Made by a program: the position numbers and the translations under genes. The notes under the pieces were generated by a model, which was given only the letters and a program-made list of their open reading frames with translations, ran no database searches and was not told the DNA's origin. Shown in pieces: positions 1 to 9,272 of a stretch of 64,000 nucleotides of DNA (its first letter is position 1; the number at the start of each line of letters is the position of its first letter). Source of the stretch: Flavobacterium jejuense (GTDB lineage Bacteria > Bacteroidota > Bacteroidia > Flavobacteriales > Flavobacteriaceae); the NCBI RefSeq assembly GCF_006491595.2, contig NZ_VEVQ02000017.1:37326-101325 (forward strand), read 5' to 3'.

Positions 1-36
1 ACCAAAAAACACTATTTTTTTAAAGACTGTCATAAT

Positions 37-1416
37 TTATTCATTTTCAAGGGTTGCATTTATTTCGTTTTCCACAGCTCTTTTTAAAACGTTTTCAGGA
101 AGTGCTTTTTTTGCTTTGGCACCCATTTTTTTTAATTTTTCCACACTAGTAACCAAATTTCCTTTTCCTTCAACTAGTTTATTCATAGCATTACCATATT
201 CTCCTTTAGCTTCATCCATTTTTTTACCAATTTTAATCAAATCGGTAACAAAACCTTCAAATTTATCATACAATGCTCCAGCTTGTCTCGCTATTTCAAT
301 GGCATTTTCTTGTTGCTTTTGATTGGTCCACATACTATCTATCGTTCGTAAGGTAGCTAATAGCGTAGAAGGAGTCACAATTACAATGTTTTTTTCAAAA
401 GCTTTGTTGTATAAAGTACTATCTTCATTTAGTGCCAAGGCGAATGCGGGTTCTATTGGAATAAAAAGTAAGACAAAATCTGGACTTTCCATTTGATAAA
501 TGTCTTGATAGTTTTTATCACTCAATTGATCTACATGACGTTTTACCGAAGTAACATGTTCTTTTAAAATAATGGCTTTTACTGTATCATCTTCTTCATT
601 GACAAATCGTTCATAAGCAGTCAAAGATACTTTCGAGTCGACAACCATTTTCTTGCCGTCTGGAAGGTTAATTATAACATCAGGCATTACACGACCACCT
701 TCTTCAGTTGCGAAACTTTGTTGGACTTCATATTCACGACCTTTTTCTAATCCTGATTTTTCTAAAACACGTTCTAAAACTAATTCCCCCCAATTTCCTT
801 GCATTTTACTATCCCCTTTCAAAGCTTTAGTAAGGTTAATAGTTTCCTTACTCATCTTATCATTCATTTCACGAAGTCCAAGAATTTGCTGACGTAACGC
901 GGCATGATAATCAATACTTTCTTTATGCGTATCTTCTACTTTCTTTTCAAACAACTGAATTTTCTCTTGCAAAGGATTCAAGATAATCTTCATGTTTTCT
1001 TTATTTTGCTCTGTAAATTTGGTTGTTTTTTCTTCTAGTATTTTGTTAGCCAAATTTTCAAACTCTTTGGTAAATTTTTCTTGCAATTCATTAACCTCTT
1101 GTTTTTGTTCTTTATTGCGTTCCAATAAATTATCAAAATCGTTTTCTTTTTTGGCTAAATGAATGGCTAAAGCTTCTTTCTCTTTCTGAACGTTTTCTTT
1201 TTCGAAAGCAAGTTGTGCAAGATTTTTTTCAAATTGTACTTTATCTTCCTGAAATTGATTTTTTAATTGGTCTATTTGGGCAACCAAACCAGTAACACGT
1301 TCTTCTAAACCTGATTTTTCAGCTTGTGATTGTGTTTTAGAAAGTAATTTACCAAGGTAAAAACCAATGGCAAGAGCGATGATAAATGCGGCTAATACTA
1401 AAATTATCTGTGACAT
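37..1416 (-). CDS. rmuC: DNA recombination protein RmuC homologue
   Basis: The 459-residue product has an N-terminal membrane anchor (about residues 4-23), a long charged coiled coil (about 30-190) and a C-terminal RmuC domain. That domain carries a nuclease-like core near residues 245-262, where a conserved PDVIINLP segment is followed by a VVDSK motif. RmuC proteins limit recombination at inverted repeats, and the nuclease role is inferred from the fold. The length is normal for the family. The gene is monocistronic and divergent from the downstream pseudouridine synthase. Its start at 1416 lies 17 nt below a TAnnTTTG element. Confidence 0.93.
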   Translation of the reverse strand: MSQIILVLAAFIIALAIGFYLGKLLSKTQSQAEKSGLEERVTGLVAQIDQLKNQFQEDKVQFEKNLAQLAFEKENVQKEKEALAIHLAKKENDFDNLLERNKEQKQEVNELQEKFTKEFENLANKILEEKTTKFTEQNKENMKIILNPLQEKIQLFEKKVEDTHKESIDYHAALRQQILGLREMNDKMSKETINLTKALKGDSKMQGNWGELVLERVLEKSGLEKGREYEVQQSFATEEGGRVMPDVIINLPDGKKMVVDSKVSLTAYERFVNEEDDTVKAIILKEHVTSVKRHVDQLSDKNYQDIYQMESPDFVLLFIPIEPAFALALNEDSTLYNKAFEKNIVIVTPSTLLATLRTIDSMWTNQKQQENAIEIARQAGALYDKFEGFVTDLIKIGKKMDEAKGEYGNAMNKLVEGKGNLVTSVEKLKKMGAKAKKALPENVLKRAVENEINATLENE

Positions 1417-1432
1417 AAAGAATAATGGATTT

Positions 1433-1440
1433 CAAATGTA
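1433..1440 (-). promoter_or_regulatory. -7 promoter element of rmuC
   Basis: The minus strand reads TACATTTG, an exact match to the Bacteroidota -7 consensus TAnnTTTG, just upstream of the rmuC start. I found no clear -33 TTG. Confidence 0.5.
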
Positions 1441-1518
1441 AATTTAAGGAATTAATTCAACTTAAAAATAGGAATTTCTATAATTTGAAAAATGTATTTT
1501 TGTAATAAATTAAAAATA

Positions 1519-2094
1519 ATGAATCACCGTCATTTTATGCTCCACAAACCACATGGCTATTTGAGTCAGTTTGTGTATGAATTAAAGCGAAAGAAAAAAC
1601 TACTAGGAGAATTATATCCTTTTCCAGAAGGCACTATGGCAATTGGTCGTTTGGACGAAGATTCAGAAGGTTTATTGTTGCTTACTACTGATGGAAAAGT
1701 AAGCGAACAAGTAAGAAGAAAAACTGTAGAAAAAGAGTATTACGCTCAAGTAGATGGAATTATTACACAAGAAGCTGTGGATCAATTACAAAAAGGAGTA
1801 GAGATAGGTGTAAATGGAACCAAGTACTTAACTAGAAATTGTACTTCTAAATTAATTTCTGTTTTACCAGACTACATTGGTCCTGGAAAGAGAATTCGAG
1901 ATGAACGTCACGGACCTACTTCATGGGTTTCCATTACTGTTACCGAAGGTAAATTTCGTCAAGTTAGAAAAATGACTGCTGCTGTCGGGTTTCCTACATT
2001 GCGATTGGTTCGTGTAAGAGTAGGTGAGATGCAATTAGAAGGTTTGAATACAGGAGAAGTTAAAGAAATTGAAAGAATTATTACAAATGAATAA
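1519..2094 (+). CDS. 23S rRNA pseudouridine synthase, RsuA/RluE type
   Basis: A small RsuA-family pseudouridine synthase of about 191 residues with no S4 domain, as in RluE, which modifies U2457 of 23S rRNA in E. coli. The family motif GRLDEDSEGLLLLT (about residues 45-58) contains the catalytic Asp, and the C-terminal KFRQVRKM motif is present. An upstream in-frame ATG at 1492 exists, but the family N-terminus (MNHRHFMLHKPHGYLS) begins at 1519. A TATTTTTG element at 1495-1502 would make the longer start fall inside the promoter. It stands alone between rmuC and a secreted protein. Confidence 0.88.
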   Translation: MNHRHFMLHKPHGYLSQFVYELKRKKKLLGELYPFPEGTMAIGRLDEDSEGLLLLTTDGKVSEQVRRKTVEKEYYAQVDGIITQEAVDQLQKGVEIGVNGTKYLTRNCTSKLISVLPDYIGPGKRIRDERHGPTSWVSITVTEGKFRQVRKMTAAVGFPTLRLVRVRVGEMQLEGLNTGEVKEIERIITNE

Positions 2095-2155
2095 AATAAA
2101 TTACCACGGATAATGTTTACTTATACAAACACAAATAAAAAAGGCAACAGCATAT

Positions 2156-2602
2156 ATGACAACTATTAAAACAAATTTAATTGCTTTTTTACTGTTAATT
2201 ACTTCAGTAAGTTTTGGTCAAGACACTATTCTTTCACAAGAATTATATGAAGGTAAATTAGGAGATAAAAGTATCTCATTGTATTTAAAAATTGCAGAAG
2301 ATGGCTGTCCAACAGTTTATGCTACTGGAATGTATAAATACAAACAGAACAAAACTAATAATTGGTTGCTACTTGAAATAGTTTTTTCGGAAACTAAAAA
2401 TCAGTTCACTATGGTGGAGCATTTTAATACAGGGATTTTGATTCTTACTAGAAAAGAAGAAACATTTCAAGGAATTTGGATATCACCAGATGGTAAAAAA
2501 CAATTTGAAGTAAATCTAATCAAAGTTAAAATAACTACGAATGAGATTGAAAAATTAGAAGAAAAATTAGATTTAGAGTATTATTATGCTAATGATTGTT
2601 AA
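2156..2602 (+). CDS. Secreted hypothetical protein
   Basis: The 148-residue protein starts with a signal peptide (hydrophobic residues about 8-21, predicted cleavage after SFG). The rest is a compact, probably beta-rich domain with two cysteines, one at the extreme C-terminus (YYANDC). I do not recognise a family. It lies 62 bp after the pseudouridine synthase and could share a transcript, but no functional link is visible. Export to the periplasm or outer surface is inferred from the signal peptide only. Confidence 0.7.
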   Translation: MTTIKTNLIAFLLLITSVSFGQDTILSQELYEGKLGDKSISLYLKIAEDGCPTVYATGMYKYKQNKTNNWLLLEIVFSETKNQFTMVEHFNTGILILTRKEETFQGIWISPDGKKQFEVNLIKVKITTNEIEKLEEKLDLEYYYANDC

Positions 2603-2793
2603 TAATAAGAAAGCTAGTGAAATAAAAAACATACACTATAAAATAAATTCATAAAATCATTGTGTTTTTTTTGTAAAAATGTAGAAAAACTCGTTTAAAA
2701 TCATTTTTGTATTAAAATTCTGTTAAATGCAGCTAAAATAATGATGTTATTAACAATGTTTGTTATTTTTAAACGAATTAAAAAACTTACATA

Positions 2794-4038
2794 ATGAATA
2801 AAAAATTACTACTTATTGCCTTAGCTTTTGGAAATTTATTTTTAGCAAATTCTCAAAATGATTGTGCGTCTGCACTTACTGCATCAGCAGGTATAACTAC
2901 CGTTGGAACTATTAATGGAACTTTAGTAGATGTTTGTGGAGATACATCTGATTCCGATGCAGCTGAATGGTATGTTTACAGCCCAACTATATCTGGACTT
3001 GTAACAATAACTTCTAATTTACCTCAAAATGATGGTATTACAAATAATGATGATACTTGGATAAACTTATATACGGGTACTTGTGGAGCTTTAACATGTG
3101 TAGCTTATAATGATGATATAAGTTCTAATTATTTATCATCCCTAACTTTTGTTGTGCAGCCTGGAGAAACCTATTATATAGAATGGACAAATGAGTATTA
3201 TGATTTAGGTTTTGATTTTGAAATAATTGAAACACCTGTAACCTGTCCTGGAACAGTAACACCTCCTTTTACAGAAGATTTTACTACTACAGGGATTGCT
3301 TATGTTTGTTGGGAATCATTAGATGAAGACGGTGATGGTTATAATTGGGAAGAAGCTGATTATGATCTTGATGATGATAATATTCCTGACGGTAACCCTT
3401 GTATAAAATCAGCATCTTATGATAATGATTCTAGTAATGCTTTAAATCCTGACAATTGGATTATTTCTTATCCAATAGATTTAACTGCAATTTCAAGTGG
3501 TACTGCAATAGAGTTATCATGGTTAGCTAGAGGTATTGATGCTGATTATGCAGATGAAAATTATTCTGTTTATGTAGCTACTTCAAATACTACTACAGAT
3601 TTACTAGCTTCTCCTACTTCATTTACAGAAATAATAGGTCAAAATGGTGGAGATGGTGTATTTGTACCTAGAACACTAGATATTTCTTCTTTTTATGGAC
3701 AAACAATTTATGTAGCTTTTAGACATTATAATTCTTATGATGAATACGAACTAAATATTGATGATGTAGCCGTTACTACAGCTTTGAGTGCAACAAGTTT
3801 TGCTACAAATGAGTTGACTATTTTTCCAAATCCAGTATTGGATGTTTTAACTGTTTCTTCGGATTCAGCTGTAATAAATACAGTAAAAATAGCTGATATT
3901 AATGGTAGAACTGTTAAACAAGTAGCAGGTAATGATACAAATACTAAAATTAACGTGTCAGACTTAAATGCTGGAATTTATATGATTACTATTGAATCTG
4001 ATAATGGTGCAACGGTTCAGAAATTTGTTAAGCAATAA
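2794..4038 (+). CDS. T9SS-secreted choice-of-anchor J (cleaved adhesin) protein
   Basis: The 414-residue protein has a signal peptide (MNKKLLLIALAFGNLFLANS), an N-terminal beta domain of the type seen in secreted Bacteroidota proteins (about 22-145) and a choice-of-anchor J / cleaved-adhesin-like domain (about 150-330). That domain includes the PFTEDFTTTG entry motif and an acidic, probably calcium-binding stretch. A type A T9SS sorting domain follows (about 340-414), with the marks IFPNPVLDVL and LNAGIYMITIE. The protein is therefore exported by the type IX system to the cell surface or medium. The substrate is unknown. A strong terminator follows immediately. Confidence 0.9.
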   Translation: MNKKLLLIALAFGNLFLANSQNDCASALTASAGITTVGTINGTLVDVCGDTSDSDAAEWYVYSPTISGLVTITSNLPQNDGITNNDDTWINLYTGTCGALTCVAYNDDISSNYLSSLTFVVQPGETYYIEWTNEYYDLGFDFEIIETPVTCPGTVTPPFTEDFTTTGIAYVCWESLDEDGDGYNWEEADYDLDDDNIPDGNPCIKSASYDNDSSNALNPDNWIISYPIDLTAISSGTAIELSWLARGIDADYADENYSVYVATSNTTTDLLASPTSFTEIIGQNGGDGVFVPRTLDISSFYGQTIYVAFRHYNSYDEYELNIDDVAVTTALSATSFATNELTIFPNPVLDVLTVSSDSAVINTVKIADINGRTVKQVAGNDTNTKINVSDLNAGIYMITIESDNGATVQKFVKQ

Positions 4039-4062
4039 TCGAATAATAATTTTAATAAAAAA

Positions 4063-4094
4063 AGCAGTATCGAAATTTCGATACTGCTTTTTTT
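4063..4094 (+). terminator. Bidirectional rho-independent terminator
   Basis: A perfect inverted repeat AGCAGTATCGAAA/TTTCGATACTGCT at 4063-4088 is flanked by A-rich and T-rich runs. It lies between the convergent ends of the T9SS protein and the dienelactone hydrolase and can serve both. Confidence 0.9.
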
Positions 4095-4114
4095 ATGCTA
4101 TTCAAAAAGAGTTA

Positions 4115-4876
4115 CTAATTAAAAATCTCAATAAAGAAATCTTTCATAGCTTGCCAACTTCTTTTGTCTGCTAATTCATTATAGGCAGCTCCTTTACTAG
4201 TATCGGTATCTAATTCTTTGTGAGTAAAAGCATGTACAGCATTCGAATAAAAATTCATTTGCCAAACGGCTTTTCCAATTTTCATCTCATCTTGAAAAGC
4301 CAATACTTCTTTTTGAGGTACATAAGGATCATCTGCACCATGAAGTACTAAAACTTTTGAAGTAATAACATCTGTTTGACGCATAGGATCTTTTCCTAAA
4401 CCTCCATGAAAAGAAACTACACCTTTTACTTTCATATTACCTCTAGCGGTTTCAATAGCACCAGTTCCTCCAAAACAATAGCCAATAACTGCAATTTCAT
4501 CTGGATTGGCACCTTGTTTAACCAATTGGTCAATAGCCAACTGTATTCTTCTTTGGTAATCTTTGTAACTATTTTTAAAATAACCGGATAGTTTTCCCGC
4601 TTCGGTAGTATTGTTTGGTTTATTACCTACACCATAAATATCAGCCACAAAAGCATGATAGCCTAAAGCAGCTAATGCTTCTGCTGATTCTTTGGAATGG
4701 TCATCAATTCCCATCCAAGCAGGTAATACTATAATTCCAATATTTTTTGGATTTTGTGCTGTTGCTTTAGCAAAGAAACCTTCCAGTTTTTGAGTTCCAT
4801 CAGTATAAGTAACTGTTTTTAATTGGGCATTCATAGAAAAACTAATAAGAGTAATGAATATTAAAATCTTTTTCAT
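4115..4876 (-). CDS. Dienelactone hydrolase family protein, exported
   Basis: An alpha/beta hydrolase of 253 residues with an N-terminal signal peptide (MKKILIFITLISFSMNAQ). The dienelactone hydrolase triad is visible: a Cys nucleophile in IGYCFGGTG, an Asp in LHGADDPYVP and a His in NAVHAFTH. The Cys rather than Ser nucleophile is typical of this family. The natural substrate in Flavobacteria is unknown, and the exported location argues against classical chlorocatechol breakdown. The gene is monocistronic. Confidence 0.9.
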   Translation of the reverse strand: MKKILIFITLISFSMNAQLKTVTYTDGTQKLEGFFAKATAQNPKNIGIIVLPAWMGIDDHSKESAEALAALGYHAFVADIYGVGNKPNNTTEAGKLSGYFKNSYKDYQRRIQLAIDQLVKQGANPDEIAVIGYCFGGTGAIETARGNMKVKGVVSFHGGLGKDPMRQTDVITSKVLVLHGADDPYVPQKEVLAFQDEMKIGKAVWQMNFYSNAVHAFTHKELDTDTSKGAAYNELADKRSWQAMKDFFIEIFN

Positions 4877-4950
4877 TTTATAAATTTTGTATAAAATTAG
4901 TGAAATAGTAATGTACTTTGGTTAAACAATAGGCAAAATAATTTTAATTT

Positions 4951-5730
4951 TTAAACCACTTTAAATTTACCTATCATTTTATCAAAAATAACCGACTCAT
5001 TTTGAAACAATTCATTAAAAATGTTTTGTTCAATTAAATTACAAGGTTGGTCTTTTACCAATTTATTTTCGGTTAAAACAATCATTTCGTCACATAATTG
5101 AATAGCTAAATCAATATCATGAGTGGAGTATAAGATAGTTTTTCCAGTTTCATGAGTTAGTTTTTGCAATAATTTAATTAAGGATACTTTGTGTACCAAA
5201 TCTAAATGCGTGGTTGGTTCGTCTAAAATAATGATAGCAGTGTCTTGTGCCAAAGCTCTTGCTATTAAAGTTTTTTGTAATTGGCCATCACTAATTTCAT
5301 AATGCTTTTTATGCATAAAATCAGTAATTCCAGTTAATGTAATAGCTTCAGTGACTTTGTTTTTATCATCATTTGTTAGTTTTCCTAGCCAATTGGTATA
5401 AGGTTGTCTGCCCAAAGCTACTATTTCATAAACCGTTAAGTTACTTGGAGGAAGGCTTTCGGTTAACACAATACTTAACTCTTGTGCCAATTCGCTTTGT
5501 TGGTATTCTTGAAGGAGTTTTCCTTGAAGGAATATTTTCCCTTTCACAGGAGGAATGATTCCTGTTATCGTTTTTAACAAAGTAGATTTACCAATACCAT
5601 TTGCACCCACAAGTGCTATCAGTTTACCCGATTCTAAACTAATATCGCAATTTTCGATAATAGTTCTTTTGCTTTTTTTACTGGTATATCCTATGGAAAG
5701 GTTTTCGGTATGGATTACTTTTTTTGTCAT
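4951..5730 (-). CDS. ABC transporter ATPase, BtuD/FecE family
   Basis: A 259-residue ATPase of the iron-siderophore/vitamin B12 importer class. Walker A is GANGIGKST (about residues 38-46), the signature is ISDGQLQKT (about 146-154, with D in place of the usual G), and Walker B with the catalytic Glu is IIILDEPTTHLD. There is a D-loop and an H-loop His (YSTHD). No permease or binding protein is adjacent. The BtuC- and BtuF-like genes at 32.6-34.8 kb lack an ATPase, so I infer that this is their partner, although a siderophore or heme importer is also possible. A TAGCTTTG -7 element lies at 5756-5763. Confidence 0.87.
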   Translation of the reverse strand: MTKKVIHTENLSIGYTSKKSKRTIIENCDISLESGKLIALVGANGIGKSTLLKTITGIIPPVKGKIFLQGKLLQEYQQSELAQELSIVLTESLPPSNLTVYEIVALGRQPYTNWLGKLTNDDKNKVTEAITLTGITDFMHKKHYEISDGQLQKTLIARALAQDTAIIILDEPTTHLDLVHKVSLIKLLQKLTHETGKTILYSTHDIDLAIQLCDEMIVLTENKLVKDQPCNLIEQNIFNELFQNESVIFDKMIGKFKVV

Positions 5731-5820
5731 TTTAAATGTTCTTAAACACTTTTAGCAAAGCTAGAATATTTAGAAATAGGAACTGATTTAATAGGTCTTT
5801 TTTTTTTAATTTACGCAAAA

Positions 5821-5846
5821 AAAACACCACTGAAAAGCGGTGTTTT
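5821..5846 (-). terminator. Terminator of the 5923-7446 gene
   Basis: The arms AAAACACC and GGTGTTTT enclose a short loop. On the minus strand they are followed by a T run, just downstream of the secreted-protein gene ending at 5923. Confidence 0.8.
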
Positions 5847-5922
5847 AAATCGGGTTGTATGAAATACTTCTTTTGTTCTCTTCTAAACTTTGTAAAAAAG
5901 TATGTAATAGAGTTGGTTTATA

Positions 5923-7446
5923 TTATTGTTTGTATGTAATAGGAACATGAATAAGATTTTCATCCATAATATAAGTTTTTGGATTTGTACTTTCCTTTAC
6001 TTGTTTCCCTTGTAATTGAATTTTTTTTCCTTTTACAATAAATTCTCCATAAGCAAAAGGTTTTCCATTAACTAAATATTCGATTTTGTATTTTCCATCT
6101 TGAAAAGACTCTATAAGATCCCATCGAGAAGGTTTAGTAGTGTTGTTAATACTATGAAATTGCGTATTTATATTATCCTTGAATTTCTTACGATATAATA
6201 AATCTAATGTGTTTCCTCTGCGTTCAAGTGCTTGCGTTAAATTAGCACTTCCATCTGGATGTTCTTCCGAGTCAGTAAGACCAATTAATTTTCCATCTTT
6301 ATATAAACGTCCTTGAAGATGGACTTGGTTTTTCTCATTTCCTACAGTTAATAAACGATATAAAGGAAATTCTACTGCAAATGTTGTTGGGTTCCCTTGA
6401 TCGTCTGGTCTTAAATTTAGCTGCATTGTTTCATCCCAAGGACCTTTCATATTGTATATAGTACCGATTTCATGATTTATATCTGGATTTTGATGGGTAT
6501 AGATTTCAAAATCTGAAACAAAAAACGGATCATTATCATAGATAGAATAAGCCAATTGATATTTTCCAGGCAATAGTCTTTCAAAAAGACCATACATGTC
6601 GAAAGTATTTTTTACCTTTTCTAACCAGCGTCCATTTCTATGTCCCTTTTGTCCTTCAACGGCATGTACAAGTTTTCCTTCTTTAAGTACTTTAAGTTTA
6701 AATGCAGACCAATTGTATTGAATATTTCTACCTTCAATGGTCTTACTAGGAAGGTAATACAAAGTAGTTTGTAGTAGACTGATAGTACCATTTTCAGGAT
6801 CTAAACTAAAATTAGCACCATTATAAGAATCGAAGCTTACTGCTGGATCTTTTAATCTCCCAGTACTGTAATCTGGAGTATAATATTTTTTAAGTTCTTC
6901 TGTAGCAGTAAGACTAGCAGCTTTTGCCTTTACAGCTTCTTTATCTGCTCCCATAATATAAATACTAGCAGTTGCTGGATCTTCATTTTTTAAGAAATTA
7001 GGAACTGAGGTATCTTTTGTAAAAACAACTTCTTTATAGAGACCATTACCTATTGGATATACAAATCCATAAACAGATTCATCATATTTATAGCCTTCTG
7101 TGTAAATACCGTCGTCAGTATTGTCAGCAACTAATTTATAGTTAAACTCACCTTCTAACGGAGAAATGTTAGTAGTACTAGAATTAGGTTTATCTTCTAG
7201 AGCATTTTTTATATTCTTTAAAAAACCACCTTTTTTCTTTTTTTCCTTAGTAGCATCAGAATTGGTAGTAACTAACTTACGTTGTACTTTCATATACGTT
7301 TCGTCTTGATGTGTTATGGTAATTTCGATGATTTTAGAAGGATCACTTACTCCATATGAATACCAAACTGAACCTTGTGGTAGCGTTTTTTGTGCTTGCA
7401 TTTGTATTCCGTAAAAGCACAATACTATTACAATTAATTTTTTCAT
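5923..7446 (-). CDS. Large exported protein of unknown function
   Basis: I chose the start at 7446 (507 residues) because it gives a clean signal peptide, MKKLIVIVLCFYGIQMQAQ. An in-frame ATG 51 bases upstream overlaps the promoter. The mature protein looks soluble and beta-rich, with a Lys-rich patch (about residues 75-90, KEKKKKGGF) and a low-complexity N/S/T segment after it. I recognise no family. It has its own promoter with a TACATTTG element and an upstream palindrome, and its own terminator, so it is an independent, probably regulated unit. Confidence 0.75.
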   Translation of the reverse strand: MKKLIVIVLCFYGIQMQAQKTLPQGSVWYSYGVSDPSKIIEITITHQDETYMKVQRKLVTTNSDATKEKKKKGGFLKNIKNALEDKPNSSTTNISPLEGEFNYKLVADNTDDGIYTEGYKYDESVYGFVYPIGNGLYKEVVFTKDTSVPNFLKNEDPATASIYIMGADKEAVKAKAASLTATEELKKYYTPDYSTGRLKDPAVSFDSYNGANFSLDPENGTISLLQTTLYYLPSKTIEGRNIQYNWSAFKLKVLKEGKLVHAVEGQKGHRNGRWLEKVKNTFDMYGLFERLLPGKYQLAYSIYDNDPFFVSDFEIYTHQNPDINHEIGTIYNMKGPWDETMQLNLRPDDQGNPTTFAVEFPLYRLLTVGNEKNQVHLQGRLYKDGKLIGLTDSEEHPDGSANLTQALERRGNTLDLLYRKKFKDNINTQFHSINNTTKPSRWDLIESFQDGKYKIEYLVNGKPFAYGEFIVKGKKIQLQGKQVKESTNPKTYIMDENLIHVPITYKQ

Positions 7447-7463
7447 TATCTTATATTTTACGG

Positions 7464-7510
7464 CAAATGTAGATTTTAAAGAGACGAGGGTTTTCACCCG
7501 AAAAGGGTGA
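7464..7510 (-). promoter_or_regulatory. Promoter with upstream TCACCC/GGGTGA palindrome
   Basis: The minus strand has TACATTTG (7464-7471, a perfect TAnnTTTG -7 element) and, 22 bp further upstream, the inverted repeat TCACCC-N5-GGGTGA (7494-7510). A palindrome in the -35/-45 position suggests an activator site. The spacing equals that of the ACAGGTA-type promoters elsewhere in this window, but the half-sites differ. Confidence 0.55.
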
Positions 7511-7817
7511 TTTTTATTAGAGAATGATTTACAGTGATGATTTATAATAACTCCTAGTATTTTGAGTGCATTGCTTTTAAAAGGGCTAATTATGTTTTAA
7601 AAAATTACCCACAAATGGCTCTCTGCCCAAAGTTGTCATGCTATAAGCATCTCACTAGTGCTTCACTTGAGGCTTGATAAGTTTGTGGGAAAAACAACGT
7701 TGAACTGAGGGAACACAATCAGAATTTGACTCCTCAAAGTCACAGAAGATTCGAATTCCTAACTATGAGGTCTAAGTACTACAACTTTTAGTTGATTTAT
7801 TACTTTTTGAACTTTAG
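7511..7817. repeat. Intergenic region with dispersed repeat R2 (copy 1)
   Basis: No gene was found in this stretch. Positions about 7609-7675 carry the R2 repeat, with core CAAAGTTGTCATGCTATAAG followed by an AGTGCTTCAC-like stretch. It recurs at about 10795-10905, 17568-17640 and 17695-17830. A second shared block, ACAACTTTTAGTTGATTTA (about 7783-7801), recurs at 17865-17883 within the end of a decayed gene. Confidence 0.65.
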
Positions 7818-8630
7818 TTAATCAATTTTTTTGAAAGTTAATAATTCACCATCAGGATTAGAAAGTATTAAACGGTTGTTTTCAATTTTAAAAGAGGTAC
7901 TGTTTTGTAATGTGTTTAAAAAATCGGGTTCTTTATTAGAAGGTTCACACATCATTTCTGTAGTAACAATTTTTGTAAACCGAAGCAATCCTTTTTCAAA
8001 GAACAAAGAACCATTCATACGATTACAACCTGCAAATCCTAAAAATTTATGGGTTGTACTATTGATCTCCATAGTAGGGAATCCGTTACTAAAATCTATT
8101 TTTGTTATTTTGGAACCATTCATTTTTTCCAAAACCCAAATATCGTGCAATCTGTAGTCAGTTATATAAAATCCGCACCCTTGTAATTGTATTGATTTTT
8201 TATCGCTATTTTTTTTGTAATTTACAGCAACCGAATATAACGATACTTCTCCCGACATACTATTAGTACATTCAGATTGTGTAATTTTAATAGTCATTTC
8301 ACAAGTCTCTGTTTGTATTTTGTATAGTTTAATATTGGCATCCATAGCACGAATTGGAGCAGTATGAGGAGTTATTATAGAATCTTCAATAGTGGTCAGT
8401 TTTACAAGACTATCCGACATTTCCAAACTCCAAAAAGGCTCATTTCCAGTAGCTTTAAAATAGGTATCACGTTTAATTTGATTATCTTTTTTTGTGATTA
8501 CGTTTGTTTCAGTATTTACAGAATCAGGTAAACGCGTCTTTAATGTGTCTTTATTTTTACTTATTTTATTAGTACAAGATAGTATTAGGATAGCTATAAA
8601 AAACAATAGAATTCTTAATGTAACTTTCAT
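7818..8630 (-). CDS. META-domain lipoprotein with N-terminal COG3650-like domain
   Basis: A 270-residue lipoprotein (lipobox LILSC, Cys19) in two parts. An N-terminal domain (about 55-155) with the FKATGNEPFWSLEM motif resembles the COG3650 family. A C-terminal META/HslJ-like domain (about 160-270) carries the FAGCNRMNG and TTEMMC motifs. META domains are linked to heat or novobiocin resistance and envelope stress in other bacteria, and the role here is unknown. Its ATG shares one base with the stop of the upstream META gene (TAATG), so the pair is translationally coupled. Confidence 0.87.
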   Translation of the reverse strand: MKVTLRILLFFIAILILSCTNKISKNKDTLKTRLPDSVNTETNVITKKDNQIKRDTYFKATGNEPFWSLEMSDSLVKLTTIEDSIITPHTAPIRAMDANIKLYKIQTETCEMTIKITQSECTNSMSGEVSLYSVAVNYKKNSDKKSIQLQGCGFYITDYRLHDIWVLEKMNGSKITKIDFSNGFPTMEINSTTHKFLGFAGCNRMNGSLFFEKGLLRFTKIVTTEMMCEPSNKEPDFLNTLQNSTSFKIENNRLILSNPDGELLTFKKID

Positions 8631-9058
8631 TATTGGGTAATTTTTTTAAAACGCATCATAGGAACATCACCAATCATTAAATTGAGTTTACCATCACTAT
8701 CAATTGTATACGTATTTACTTTCTTTATAGTAGTTAAAAAGAATTTTTCACCTTCACCGCAGAACATCATTGTTGTTGGTCCAGGTTCTCCAAAAGAAAT
8801 CTCATTACCGTTCAAAATATAGTCAGCAGAATAGCCATTACAACTATTATTACCTTCTACTTTATTAGTAGTTTTATTGAATGTAATTTTTGGTTTTTTA
8901 TCAGGATAGAGACCATCAAATGCAATTCTAGGTCCAGAAAGATAATCAAGCTCCCATAGCGTATTATAAAGACCGTCATTCGTCATTTTTTTTGTAGAAG
9001 AACAAGAACCTATACTCATTGTTAAAATTAATAGTGAAACGATTTTTATTGTTTTCAT
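8630..9058 (-). CDS. META-domain lipoprotein (HslJ-like)
   Basis: A 142-residue lipoprotein with a lipobox (SIGSCSS, Cys19) and a single META domain. The motifs LWELDYLSGPR, GNNSCNGYSADY and the late TTMMFCGEG correspond to those of HslJ. It is the first gene of a two-gene operon with the longer META protein, with a one-base stop/start overlap. A TAAATTTG at 9064-9071 lies only 5 bases above the ATG and may be too close to be the promoter. Confidence 0.87.
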   Translation of the reverse strand: MKTIKIVSLLILTMSIGSCSSTKKMTNDGLYNTLWELDYLSGPRIAFDGLYPDKKPKITFNKTTNKVEGNNSCNGYSADYILNGNEISFGEPGPTTMMFCGEGEKFFLTTIKKVNTYTIDSDGKLNLMIGDVPMMRFKKITQ

Positions 9059-9272
9059 GATTGCAAATTTAAGCGTTATGTGTTTTTTGTAAGTCTATTT
9101 TTAGAGCAACTAAAATAGCCATAATAAATAATAATACCCATAAAAAAGGAAGCATTTAAGTAGAATTTTTCCGATTCCAATTTCTAGAATAGTCAAAATA
9201 GAGTATGATTGTTTTTTTATAAATTTGAATTAGTAATCTTATCTACATTACTTACTAGTTTTTTATACAAAC

